Positions 1 to 11,973 of a stretch of 64,000 nt of DNA are shown one piece after another. Source of the DNA: Distichodus sexfasciatus (Eukaryota > Chordata > Actinopteri > Characiformes > Distichodontidae); contig JAVGVS010000017.1 in the NCBI GenBank assembly GCA_032718565.1, positions 4,569,866-4,633,865 on the forward strand, in the 5' to 3' direction. How positions within the stretch are numbered: position 1 is the first letter of the stretch; every line of letters begins with the position of its first letter. The notes under the pieces were generated by a model, which ran no database searches, had not been told where the DNA came from, and saw only the letters and a list, made by a program, of their open reading frames with translations. The position numbers and the translations under genes were made by a program.

Positions 1-1102
1 CAAAAATAGGTTTCAACTTTTTAATGTAATGCGGTAGTTACTTTTTCTCCTGTTTGCATTAGTTACTTTTATACTAGTGACATATAATAGTGGCAGCTCT
101 ACAGCAGATACAAGCCAAAATCTAATTTCTTTTTAATATAATGCTTTATTTTCATAACAAATTTTCTTTTACAAATTTAAATAAAATGTAACCTCGTAAA
201 TGTAAAATGTAACAACTCCTCGTAACTCGACGGCCCGAAAAGTAACGCCTACTTGGCATTGTGTATTTTGGGCAGAGGTGATTTATCAGATTTCTGAAGC
301 CTGTATCAACTATGGAAAACGGCTGATCATCTTGTGATTGACTTGTGCATCTGTGTTAATGTTGAATTGGAGACAGACAAGTGGGCAAGGGGAGCCATTG
401 ATTGCGTGCTTATTAAACTTGTAAGACCTATAATTATAAGGTTGATAAACTATAACTTGTGTTTAATCTACCTGTCGCCGTTCCTCTTCCTCCGTCATCT
501 TTTGGTTTTTCTGTAAAACTGTCTGTAGTGTGCAGTCAATCACAAGACCAGGAGCCATCGGCCAGTAGATTCGCAGGCAGAAGCTGCCAAACCCCTGCCC
601 CAAACTGCCAAACCCCGGCCCCTTTCAAACCGCGCGCAGAAATCTCACTCGAGCAAAGCCGCTCGTCGGTAATCTCCTTTGCGCGTGAGGACGTTTAACA
701 CATCGAGAGGAAAAAAGACATTCGCGAGAGAAAAAATACAGTTCGCGCGCAATATTATCACAACCGCGCACTCGATTCTTAATTTTGTGCTCTCGAGTTT
801 GCACGCGTGACTTTGAGATTTACGCCCGCGAAATTTTTGCGCGCACCAGTTTTGGCATTGATGTGACGCCACTACGCGCCCAAAAATTCATTTTCGTCGC
901 CGCATGATGTCACCCGATTCAAAGTGAATGAGAAGCCTCCGTTGAGCGTACATGTGAACGCTGCCTGAATGCGCGCGTGGCCGGCAAAAGTAATGCGCAT
1001 GCGCAAGATCGGTTTGAAATCGGCAATACATGTGAGTGATCGGCTGATCAGGCCAAAAATCGGCCGATTCCGATCGCTGGCCGATCGATCGGTGCGTCCC
1101 TT
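1..1102. mobile_element. hAT-like DNA element, right-hand part
   Basis: The right end reads ...cgatcggtgcgtccct, close to the inverted terminal repeat of the complete element at 59231-59772. The first 60 bases and the stretch at about 850-1080 are clearly the same family as that element: both have the cgcggtagttac-like core, the gatgtgacgcca block and the gatcggccgat end. The left end lies outside the window. No transposase reading frame is visible, so it is non-autonomous. It sits in an intron of the ELM2-SANT gene. Confidence 0.7.
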
Positions 1103-1236
1103 ATTAAAATATTATTTTATACATGCATTTTGTATTCTTAAGTGTAAAAACTTTTTTCCCAGTAAATTTGAAAGGAATATATTTTTTACTGAGGTTTACT
1201 GATAAATACAAATATCCATGTGCTGCTTCTACACAG

Positions 1237-3461
1237 TGGAAAGTCTTTTAGATCTCAGCACTTCCACTGCTTTACCTGGAGGAAGCACTAAACCTGGAGT
1301 TGCCCTTCACAGCCTGTCCTTATGCCAAGGAAACATGCTGGTGAGAAAGAAATTTACAGCAATACCTAGAACTATACATTTGATTCCATTATTTGATCTA
1401 AAAAAGCCTTTCTGTTACAGGCTGCACTGGATATGATGTTTTTCTCCAATTCAGCACCATCAAGAGATTATCACTATGCAGGTACTTGCAAATGATTTCA
1501 AGTTTTCTTTGCCATTGCTAACTTTCATCAGGTGAAAAACATCTCCAATTTGGACATGTGTAAACAGTATAGTTTAGGTTTTATAACACAATCCTTCTTT
1601 ATTCTATATTTCACATGGGTAAATGCATGTTGAGTTTTTCCCAACTGCATGATACTTCAAATCTCATGAAAGCTAAGCAATGATGGCTTCTAACCTCTGT
1701 CTTTTTCACACAGGCAGTGACATCTGGTGCCCGAGTGAGCAAAAATTATTCCATAAGGCATTTGCCATTTATGGAAAAGATTTCTCCTCCATTCACAAAA
1801 TGGTATTGCATTTTATAATATAAATCTGTATATAAAGTCTTGAATGCAAGCATCAAACAAACTACAAAACCATTGTGTCTGTGTGTTTAAGGTGAAAACA
1901 AAGCAGGTATCGCAGTGTGTAGAATTCTTCTATCACTCCAAACGACTCCAAGAAAAACAGAGGAAGCAGAAAGAGAGAGAGAAAGAACCACTGCAGATGG
2001 ATACAGAATTAAACATCACTCCCACCAATCAAGTAAAACTTTTTCTAAATGTTCCATTCTACCTTATTAAACCTGAGCAGTGTTTCTCCCAGGTTTACAG
2101 CTTTGGTGATGGGCGTGGATGGGGTTAGAGTAAATGTTAGATGGACACTGACACAAACACTTCAAGGTGTTTGCTACTAGGTGTTCTTTTTATGACAATT
2201 ATTCACAAGTGTGCAACTTTTGTCACTGCAGTGTCAAAATATTTCCAGAGCCTCTTGATATGGGAAGTCTTGAATTTCAGGTGGTTGACGCAATATATTT
2301 TCCAACGCGCATTCTCTGTCTGCTGGTGCGAATGTGCTCACCTGCACGTGCCGGTGTGTGCATGCTACAGAGAGACAGAAATGACATGCCGTTGTGTAAA
2401 TAAGATAAATAACATAAGGCTGTTTAATTTGTTTAATAAAAGGACAAGGTATTGACCTGTTCTATAGGAAAGTAAACAACTGCCGCTATATAGAAATATT
2501 TTTAATGAAATTCACTTGACCTTCATGAGACACTGCCCCCTAATATAATGGTAGGTGAAGCACTGCTAAGTGACCTACACACTTAAACAGGGTCTAATAT
2601 TTCATGAATGTTGCATTTAAGATTTTTAACACATGCTGTATTTTTAAATGTGTTGACTGGTTAATATCAATTTTAATTTGTAGTAGTATATATAAATTAC
2701 AGAGAAGATATGATTTTTGCTAATCTTTTGCATAAGAGAACATCTTTAATGAACTGTTTATCTTACAGGTTATGATGCCCTCCAGTGTGATAAATCTAAA
2801 TGTAGAAAGACTAATTCATCCACCCTCACTTGCTACAAGCTTCCCATGCAAACAATGTGGAAAGTAAGCATAATCATGGCGTGACTGCGTCATACATACA
2901 CTGTTTTAAATTACACTGAAGACCCAAAAAAATGTTTTATGCATTACATTATCCTTTCCTCTATTCATCATTTTCAGGATGTTCTACAAGATCAAAAGCA
3001 GAAATGCTCACATGAAGATTCACCATCAGCAACAGGAGGACTGGAGAGAAAGAGTCCATCCAAACAACCACCACAATCTGTCCCAGGTGCTCCAGAATCC
3101 GAGTCGGACCCTGACGCATTCTAACCAGCTTGTTACTCAGGCCCATCAGAACCAGATCCTCACCCAGAGCCTTATCCAGAACTTTGTCCAATCTCAAGCT
3201 CAACTTGCTTTCCTCCAGAGCACCAAGACTCAGGGAACCTGTTATACTGCTGCAATCAGCAATGCCAACTCCACCCAAAACCCTCAAACATCAGCCAAGA
3301 CTCCAACCATGCCCACCTACGCTGGGCACCAACAGACATGGGAGGCCCTGCATGGCATTCTGGACTCCGGTCTGTATTACGATAAAAACAATGGTGGGGT
3401 GTATGAAAGTGCTTTTCTTTATCAGGCTGCAGGTTTATGGCTGACACTTGAACTATATTAA
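1237..3461 (+). CDS. ELM2-SANT and C2H2 corepressor-type protein, C-terminal part (MIDEAS/TRERF1/ZNF541 family)
   Basis: Partial gene; upstream exons lie left of the window. Exons with matching phases: 1237-1340, 1421-1481, 1714-1802, 1892-2032, 2769-2863, 2978-3461 (stop TAA). The first two encode the end of an ELM2 domain (LPGGSTKPGVALHSL). Exons 3-4 encode a SANT domain (SDIWCPSEQKLFHKAF, then VKTKQVSQCVEFFYHSKR) and a basic K/E/Q-rich tail. Exons 5-6 encode one C2H2 zinc finger (FPCKQCGKMFYKIKSRNAHM, closing with KIH) and a Gln/Ser/Thr-rich C-terminus. ELM2-SANT proteins of this family recruit HDAC1/2; the VxTKxVxQCVE motif and the C-terminal finger are typical of TRERF1, ZNF541 and MIDEAS. 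I cannot tell which paralog this is. A polyadenylation signal, aataaa, lies at about 3541. The final 40 residues are unlike anything I recognise. Confidence 0.85.
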
Positions 3462-4530
3462 ATTCTTTTTTTGCATTTCAAAAATACAGTAAGACTGACC
3501 TCACCATGACTGTAAATAGAGGAATATTTTAAATATGTCCAATAAACCATTTTTCTCTAAGAAAAAACATTTTAACTTTTCCGGAAGAAGAATTATTTCA
3601 CTGATGCACAAATTGTCGATTCTTTAGTATATTGCATATTGCATATCATTACAAATAATCCAGTCCATCCAGATTAAAAGGTGCTGATTTACAATGTTTC
3701 ACCACTTGCATAATTGTACTAAAATTTTAAAGTATTTTATCATCAGCATAACAAATGCTGACTGCCACTCAATATAATTTCCTCCATATAAAACCAGATG
3801 AAATGTGAATATCTAAAGTCCTTACCTATTGACTGACTTCTTTAAAAAGACTTTTCATACAACATGCTTTTCTGTCTGTAAAGCTGACATATGAACTGTT
3901 AGTAAAACCATGTTTTCTGCATAAATTGTACACCACAGATCATTATGAATCCTTACAAAAGAGGAAAAACCCTTTGTTATTGTACCAAAGCTATGAAATC
4001 CCAAATGAACATAGAACAATCTTAAAGCTATCAGGGTGTGCACTTGCTTTCTCGCAAAGGGGAGGTCAGGGGAGTCTGCTCATGGAGAGGCCTTGGCAAT
4101 GTCACTCAGAACAGCCATTACATTACTGATGCAAAACAATGGGCAAACACATTTAGGCCAAGTGTCCTGCATGTCATCATGGTACGAAGTAAGCTAAGAT
4201 GCCGTTTGCAAGTCCATAAAGTACAAATAATTCCACAAGTCAAGTCAACCAATCTAATTATTCACATTTAAGTGCTTATTTGAAGACCCAGTAAGGTCAA
4301 AATAAAATCGGCTCTAAGTTTCTCGTATCAAAGAAACAGTTGTCACTAGTCACCTCGTCAATTTTAAGCTAATATGAATATTGCTGCACAGGTGAAATAA
4401 AGTCTCAAAGTGGAAAGTGGAAATAATTTGTACGCTCGGATGCGGTAGGCGCGTCAGCTCAAAGCGCTGAAGCACCGCCCACTACTATAGAGCCCCCTAC
4501 CTATCAACTGTAAAACACGTATGCACATGC

Positions 4531-4587
<57 letters not shown>

Positions 4588-5899
4588 ATATATGTACATA
4601 CAGTCTGGGCTAATACGGAATAATAGCTGGGAAAAATTTAAGCGTGAGACCAGAGAGTTGATCACAGCAGATGGTTTGTTAATTTACATTTTACCTTGCA
4701 TTACGGCACCGCTATAATCCACATCTGGGCTAGCTCATACGGATTAGCAGCGTGTGCTCATGCATTCGCTAATCATTGTTTTCTTTACAACAGGTTAAAC
4801 ATGCACGTCATTTTTTTACAGTTTATGACACAAAATAGTTAAACTTACACTTGGTGGCTCAACGGCAGCCGGCGGTGAGTGAATGAAGATATTAGGAAGC
4901 GCTTTGGACTTAGCATATGCCACACTCTCTTAGCGAACTTGCCCACACTAGCAGGTAGGCTACTGGCGCTATGCAGGTGGTCAGGGCCAGAGCAGCAGAT
5001 CTGGGCAGGGCTACGCTCTATGTCAGCTGACTGCGCTTTAGTCCCGCCCTACTTCCACCTACCGTGATAAACTGTTAATCTGCGTAACTTCACAACGTCG
5101 TAAAACTGACTTCAGGGGTTTTCCACATCTTTTCATGCACTTTTCTGACACATTTCACATGTTACCAAACCAAGGACAGTTTTCACCTTACTGGGTCTTT
5201 AAAGTTCTTCAGAATCAAGCTGTCTGTTAGGTAGAAGCAACAGGCACAAAGTGTTTTGGGAATAAACTAGGCGTATAACTTGGGGCATCTCGGATTCTAG
5301 CAACTTTGGAGAATTACAGAACACTTACCAAAAGGTTCTGTTAAGTGCAACCAGTCCTTTGTGATCATACTTTTGAATTTTTGCTCACAGCAATCAATCA
5401 ATTTAAAAAATGGCAAAGTGTCAGAAACATGCCAGAGAAGTCTACACAGCTATTACTTCTATTTAGACTGAAAAGACTTGTCAAACATGATTTTAACATT
5501 CATTACCACCAAAGGTGATCTTTCTTTCTATTCCATCCCTAATTAAATAATCAATTATACTATAGATCATTACTTTCATCCTTCATCTTAACTTTTAATA
5601 TCTCAGTATATTGTTTTTGAAACAGTCCAGTACTTATTTCCCCCTGCAATAAAACACAAATTATGATTTTACATTTTTATTTTATTGGTCACTCTTTTGA
5701 AAGCATCTGTTGCTTTGCAGTACACTTCTGGATAGAGTAACAGTGTCCTTATGCTCTGTCTTCGAGTGCTTCTTTAGTTATTGATACTGTACAAACCAAA
5801 TGACAACAGAGCAACACACTAGGGAAGGCACTTCATCAGGAAAAAAATAATTGACAAGCAAACACAGTATGACAAAAACACCTTTACCTTAATGTCTTC
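3462..5899. other. Intergenic region between the ELM2-SANT gene and the ZP gene
   Basis: AT-rich non-coding sequence. It contains the aataaa signal of the upstream gene at about 3541, an (AT)n microsatellite and short spurious reading frames only. Two minus-strand polyadenylation-like signals (near 5650 and 5690) could serve the ZP gene. I see no further exon with convincing coding character. Confidence 0.5.
4532..4593. repeat. (AT)n microsatellite
   Basis: About 60 bases of nearly uninterrupted AT dinucleotides, with one TATTAT break. Confidence 0.95.
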
Positions 5900-8800
5900 C
5901 TATGTCCCACGATACAAGCCTCTTGGTATTCTCAGGCCTGCCCCAAATAAAGCATGTTTATGAAAAACTGAATGATCAAATTATCCCAATTCTTTATTGC
6001 AAACTGAAATTACAATTATACTGTGTATACATGAGTAGATCTTACATGAATTTATACCTTTGTTAAAACGTTGGTGATTCCTCATCCAGTCTGACCTTAT
6101 TGAAAGATTCTGTGGCAATGTTGTATTCATAAAGTTTAAATCTTGAAGATAATGAATTGAAAGTGTTCTAGTGTCATTTACAGGGTATCGGCACTGCAGT
6201 GTCAATCTTTTTTTTTTTGTTTTTGTTTTTTTTAGATTTTTTGACCAGGTCAGGAAGTTTAGGGGGGAAAAAAGAGGAGCGAAAACGTCATTCTGTAGAA
6301 CAAAACAGAAAAACACCAATATAACAGAAATCTAAATCCCTGCTTACCTAAATGGTGAATCCATGTGGATGAGGGGATCTTCTTTGGGAAGGAACTTTTG
6401 CGTATATCTTATCTGATTTTCATAGAGTAGATAATTGCCTTCCTCCTGGTTGACATCAAATAATTCTTAATACATGTCTGTATATATACACTTTCATACT
6501 AATACTATATATACACTAATGTACACTTTCATACCTCCACTGGTGATTCCTTATTTTTACAAGCAAGCAAATTTTCAAACTAAGGTATTTCAAAAATGTA
6601 TTTCTACTTAAGAAAAACACATTTATTATACCTACTTAAAGTCACACAAATGTCTACATCTTGTGCTGGCCCTTAACCCCAAGTTGCTCCAAAAAGATTG
6701 TCCTTGTAATTAGGAAATGGAAGTCATTCTAGATAAAGGTGTCTGTTAAATGGCATTAATGTATCCAAGTTGAAATGGCAAATACTGAAGAGAACTAAGA
6801 CACACAAGAAAAAGGACCTTTAAAACAAGATAATATAATAGAGAGGTACAGATCTTACAATGTGACAAATATACAAAAATATCTAACTATGTATAATGGA
6901 ACAGATATGTTAAAATATTTGCATCTGAAACCCCAAAGCACCTCACTCACAGTCACCGTGGTGCCACAGGAGTCCAAGCTGAAGTTGAACAAGACTCTGG
7001 TGCTGTCAGTTGCTGTTGGCCCACAGGATGGGTCCAGCAGTGTGGTGCTGTTGGGTTGGACTGGTGGAACGGAGCGTGTTGTGTCTGCAACCACCACCAT
7101 CCTGCCTTCAGGCAAGCACACTGCAAAAATGGAAAATAAAAATCAGAAGGCCATGTATGCAGAAAGATGTAGAAACAAAATTAGTAAAAGCAAAAAGTAA
7201 TGAACTTGCTGACTTGTCCAGACATTAAAATTCAAAGGTTCTAAGCCTGTAAGAATTTATTTGAAAAACTAAGAGACAAAAGATTTGCTTTTGGTTAGAG
7301 GTTAAGGAAAGACAGCTGTGTGTGTGTCTTACCAAGCAAATCTCTAACAGGAAATGTGCAGTTGTGAAGGAGGGAATGCTCAACTTTCATTGTTGCTACA
7401 TTAACTGCACGAACCTCAACTTTAGCAACCAGATCTTTCAAGCTCAAGTCCTGCAAATAATAATAAGCACACTAGTCATTTGCACTCAACAATCACTACA
7501 TCCTCCATTAGTTCAACACCTGGAAAATGCATTGCGACAATCAGACCACAAGATGGCAGTAAAAACATATTTATCACTAAAAATATTTATCACTAAATGT
7601 ATTACTGGATTTAAATGTTATAAATATTATTCATTTTAATTCACTACTGGAATCACTTATTTTGCCTTATTTATCTGTAGTAAGGCACAATTCAGCCTTA
7701 CCACAGATCCCCTGCCTATTATTACATTCTTCTCAGTACCTCATATGATATTCCGGGGCTGTAGAAAGGAATCTCTACGGTGAAGTGCTCGTTCGCACTG
7801 TCCAACTTGTAGCCCCCTAAGCGTACAAGTTCCCAGTCCAGCCTGCGCTCTCCCAAGTAGAGCTCCCACAACATGTCATCCAGGCCATGGCGTAGAATCA
7901 CCATGATGCCTCTCTCTGTACACTTGCCCTCCAGAATTGTGGGAAGTGGGGCTGGTGACACAAAGAACAATCATTTCACTAATGTAATGGGTATGTTCAT
8001 CATGCAACGTGCCACAGGTCAATATTTAGATGTAGTAAGAACAGGGGTGTAAAGATACATCGATCAACATCAATACATTGATTCAATGATTATTGATCAG
8101 ACATCAGACATATTGTAACATCCTGCATCAAGCACTTTATATTAGAGTCTAGTATACATAGCATACTGTTAATAAAATGATGAGTACCTGTTTCTTTTAG
8201 ATCGAACATTACATCAGTACTATAGCTGTAGAGCTCTTCTTCAGGAATGATGATAAAATTTAAGGTCAAAGCGAGGATGTACGTCCCATTCTGAATAAAG
8301 CGTTGTTTTTTTAATCTAGCAACTCAAAAACACTTTCAAATGTCATTAAAAAGCAGACCAACGACATAACATACAAATGTGTACAAACCTTCTGGATGAT
8401 AAGGGGGTGCGTAAAGTGGGCTTGAAGTGAGTATGCATGACTACCATTGCGGAAGGGGATTTGTGTCAAATAAAGACCTTGATGATGTGCTTCTGTCCAT
8501 GTCACTGTGTCGCCTCCAATTGAGAGATTTTGAAGCGACACATCAGATGGAAACACACCCAGTACAATAGAAAACATGCCGGTGACAAAAGAAGTGTCTA
8601 AAGACAGAGATAACGTTGTTGAAAATACAATGTCAGACAAATGACTGAAATGACTCCCTCTACATATACTGTACATCCTCACTGTTAATGAGGGTTGGAG
8701 TGTGAGGCACATATGGGGTATGGAGAAGTCGAAAGCTGCGATGATGAGTGTAAGGCCAAACTGCATCCTCCCAGTGATACATGAAAAAGAGATCTGCTGA

Positions 8801-10722
8801 CAGAGACTGAGAATACTCTCCTTTAACAAAGTGACTCTGAAGAAAGCAATAAAAACAGTTAAAGTCAATGCATATATTTTCTTGCCTAATGGACTTATTA
8901 TGGTCTAATGTATTTATTAATTATCAGCACTGCCACCAACAAAACCCAGAATTAAAGTTGACCATCTCAACATTTACCTTTACTTGTGCTCCCCCTGCCC
9001 CAGAGGGTACCCTTATGTCCACTTTTTGATTGTGCAGGCTGATATTGTAGCCATTCTCATGCATCTCACAGTCATTCAGTATTCTACCATCTATTCCCAG
9101 TCTCATCACCCTGTTCCTGAACCAGCCTTGCACCAGAGGAGAAAGTGCCAATGGGAAGGTCCAGAACAGATGCTGACCATCAAATACAGCCTTAGCTAAA
9201 GAGACAGAGAGAAAAGAGATGACATTTAAAGAACAAAAGATGAAAATAAGAAAACAGAAAATAGGAAAGGGTCTGAACTCTTAGTGCAGGCCACAGAAAT
9301 CTTGACTGGTAGTGCTGTGCCTCCAAGTTGAAAAATGACAATGGCATTAATTGCTTCCACTTGGACATCTTGCTCCTAAGGAACAAAGGATAATAAAATA
9401 AGTTGACAAGCCTACTACTTATATAAAAAAATGGAACTGTTGGTTATTGGTTTGATCAAATGTGTGCTCAGACAAAAAGTTTAGATCATATAATTTCTAA
9501 CCTTAAGAATATAGGAAAAAGTTGAAGAGTATACACTACGTAGCAACATCCGAGTGACTGTGGTATTTATGTGTAAACCTAATGCTTCAACCTCTTGGAT
9601 AGGTCGTGGTGCCTCATGGCTAACACCTGGGCGATAGAAGATTACACGTCCTTGTCTTAGTCGCCCAGCTCTGTTTTTGTATGCCTGGATTTTTTAACAA
9701 GACCATGAGGCAGAAGCAGAAAACAAAAGACACGTTGAACAGACTTTTTCATGAACTTCTTAAATCGCACATTCACAAGGTGATACTTTTTCAAATACAA
9801 TCCGTGTGGATGCCCTTGTAGTTCTGAATTAGTAGTTTTTTGTATACCTTAGACTGCAGATCATGCCATTTTAATCCTTCTTGGGACATAACCGGAGTCT
9901 TCAACTGAATAGAAACCTAGGAAATAACTCTTTTTAATTTCATCTTATTGAAGCAGGTTGTAGGGTTAGGGTTATGTCCTGTGATTTTACCTCCATGTAG
10001 TTCTCCTCACAAACAATCTCCCTTGGGCTCCAGGGTTGGGCCAGAGAGCAATGAAGCATGAAAGGGTAAGAATAAACACTCCCATCTGTCTGTTTGTTGA
10101 CAAACCATACATGGAGCCTGAACTCAGTGTCTTTCTGCAGCCAAACATCATAGGAATAGGAACAAGTCAATTCACACAAGTCAATACACTAATATACAAT
10201 GATGGAAGAACTTATGTCTGGGTTACAACGTCAGGCAATAGTCATTTTCCATAAAAGGAACTCAAACTTAAAGTTTCACTGTCCAGGTAGTATCATTTAC
10301 CTTGTTGTCAACATAACAAGCAAGGTAAGAGGCACGGAACAAAAGATCTCCATTATGATTGAAGGTGATGGTGTAGCCACATTCTGCAGCCCTTTGACTA
10401 GACAGGAAGTGGATACCAGTGCTGTCTATGAGACAGGAAATTAAGCTATATTATATATATATATATATATATCTCAAAGATGGCACAGAGCATGATGGCA
10501 CAGAGCATGATGTAATGTGAATAATTAAACAGGCTTGCACTGACCTTGAATGTTGAATTGCACCATGCTCCCCAGAAAGCTGGACTTAACAGACAGCCAG
10601 AAATGACGTTCATGACATTTTGTCGTAAAGGTTCCTTTACACAGAACATTTTTAAAAATTCTGTCACACAACAGCAGTGGGATTGCACAATACTGTTTGA
10701 CAGTGATGTTGGCCAATATGTG
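5900..10722 (-). CDS. Zona pellucida (ZP) module egg-coat-type protein, ZP2/ZPAX-like, N-terminus not found
   Basis: Sixteen exons in consistent phase on the minus strand: 10722-10545, 10425-10301, 10134-9991, 9916-9848, 9684-9502, 9375-9279, 9195-8978, 8836-8683, 8597-8389, 8290-8188, 7951-7740, 7450-7333, 7120-6951, 6445-6348, 6206-6058 and, less surely, 5937-5900. They give about 754 residues. N-terminal repeats show the ZP2/ZPAX style (AAECGYTITF, FRASYLACYV, then WSPREIVCEENYME) found in fish egg envelope proteins. The ZP module itself starts in exon 7120-6951 (CLPEGRMVVV, LDPSCGPTA, LDSCGTTVT), continues with NYLLYENQIRY and RLTLQCRYPV, and then stops. Many N-glycosylation sites. The signal-peptide exon was not identified. 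The ZP-C subdomain, furin-type cleavage site and C-terminal membrane segment are not visible. The acceptor before 6206 has poly-A instead of a pyrimidine tract. The gene may be truncated or decaying. Confidence 0.75.
8042..8125. repeat. Fragment of a hAT-like terminal repeat (caggggtgtaa end)
   Basis: The sequence starting caggggtgtaaagatacatcg matches the left end of the repeat at about 62297-62400 (shared cgatacattgattca block). It lies in an intron of the ZP gene. The other end cannot be placed. Confidence 0.45.
10449..10472. repeat. (AT)n microsatellite
   Basis: About 12 AT dinucleotides in the ZP gene intron between its first two recognised exons. Confidence 0.9.
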
Positions 10723-10847
10723 CTAAGTGTGCCAATCAATCTCAGACAATCCAAGTATCCTGTTGTATTTTGTTAAATTAGTGTGGTTTGGAAATTTCAC
10801 AAAGTAAATAGTAAGTAAATAATGTATAAAAAAAATTATTTCGGTCA

Positions 10848-10970
10848 CACATTTACGGCATTTACCAGACAATCGTATCCATAACAATTAACATTTCCTA
10901 ATTACATGGACAGTTTTCTTGGTTAAGGATCTTGTTCAGGGCTAACCCTAACCCTAACTCTACCCCACAC
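10848..10970. repeat. Fish interspersed repeat fragment (ttacggcatttaccaga family)
   Basis: The acatttacggcatttaccag core followed by ctaattac is shared with 61549-61620. It ends in a short telomere-like run (ctaaccctaaccctaact) at about 10940. It lies upstream of the recognised ZP exons. Confidence 0.6.
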
Positions 10971-11285
10971 ACATACTGTGAGACAAAAAGAAATAATTAT
11001 TTAGGCATCTGTTAAACTTCTCAGGTCAGAAACTTCCTGTTGTGTTCATAGAGGGATGACATCACGGTTCTAAATTTTTTGAGTGAGTCATGCTGAGAGA
11101 GCAGTAGAGGTCAACACCATGACAAGTGTCTTTGATTAATTCACAGCTTCCTGGTTTTTGATAACATTGTCACAGCTGTCCTGCATTATAACTTGGGGCA
11201 GATAGTAGAGAGACTGACAAATTGAAGAACTACCTAAACTACATGATTGACATAATGCAGAAAATGGGCATGGATTATAATCTTT

Positions 11286-11965
11286 CAGTGGTGGAGGAAG
11301 TACTGAAATTCAGTACTTAAGTAAAAGTACAAATATCCTGCAAAATATGTACTCAAGTAAAAGTGCTACATAAACAACCTTACTTAAGTGAAAGTACTAA
11401 GTACTTACTTTTAAATTTACTTTAAAGTATTTTTTTAAGTAAAAGTACTCACGCAATGGGTTGTGTCAACGTCTGGGCTGTGCCATTTTGTAGATATACT
11501 GACTTATGCCTCTACCGATGTCATTGCTCGTGTGTGTATTGGAAAGTTTGGTGTGCTTATTGTGCGTGCACTCTGCAATACTGTGAATGTCTGTTGAATG
11601 TCTCGTCTTCTCGAAATCAAGCCACTCTACCTGCTCGTGCTGCTACCAGACGCGCGCTCTGCCATCATTGGAGCTAATAAAGCCACCAGATTGGTTGGCA
11701 ATGGCAAACAACGCCAGAACGCAATCAGTACGCTAACAATTTTTTCATGCAAGATTTTAAGGAAATTGTGTTCATAAAGTGTAACGATTAACGGCATAAA
11801 TTGTAGAAATGTAGTCTAGCAGAAAGTACAGATAATTGCCGCAAAATGTAATGGAGTAAAATAAAAAGTATGCATTATTATTTTTACTTAAGTAAAGTAC
11901 AGACACGTAAAAATTTACTTAAGTACTGTAACGAAGTACAAATACTTTGTTACATTCCACCACTG
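11286..11965. mobile_element. hAT-type MITE, complete, with 8-bp target duplication
   Basis: Left end cagtggtgga, right end ...tccaccactg (inverted). The interior is rich in aagtaaaagtac motifs read in both directions from the ends. The 8-bp flanks are identical: taatcttt at 11278-11285 and again at 11966-11973. Eight-base duplications are the hAT hallmark. At 680 bp with no transposase frame it is non-autonomous. It lies upstream of the ZP gene. Confidence 0.9.
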
Positions 11966-11973
11966 TAATCTTT

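Noticed and set aside
5688..5765. A minus-strand stretch with YPEVYC-like residues that might be a ZP-C end
   Set aside because: No single frame is open with a usable acceptor; too short to claim.
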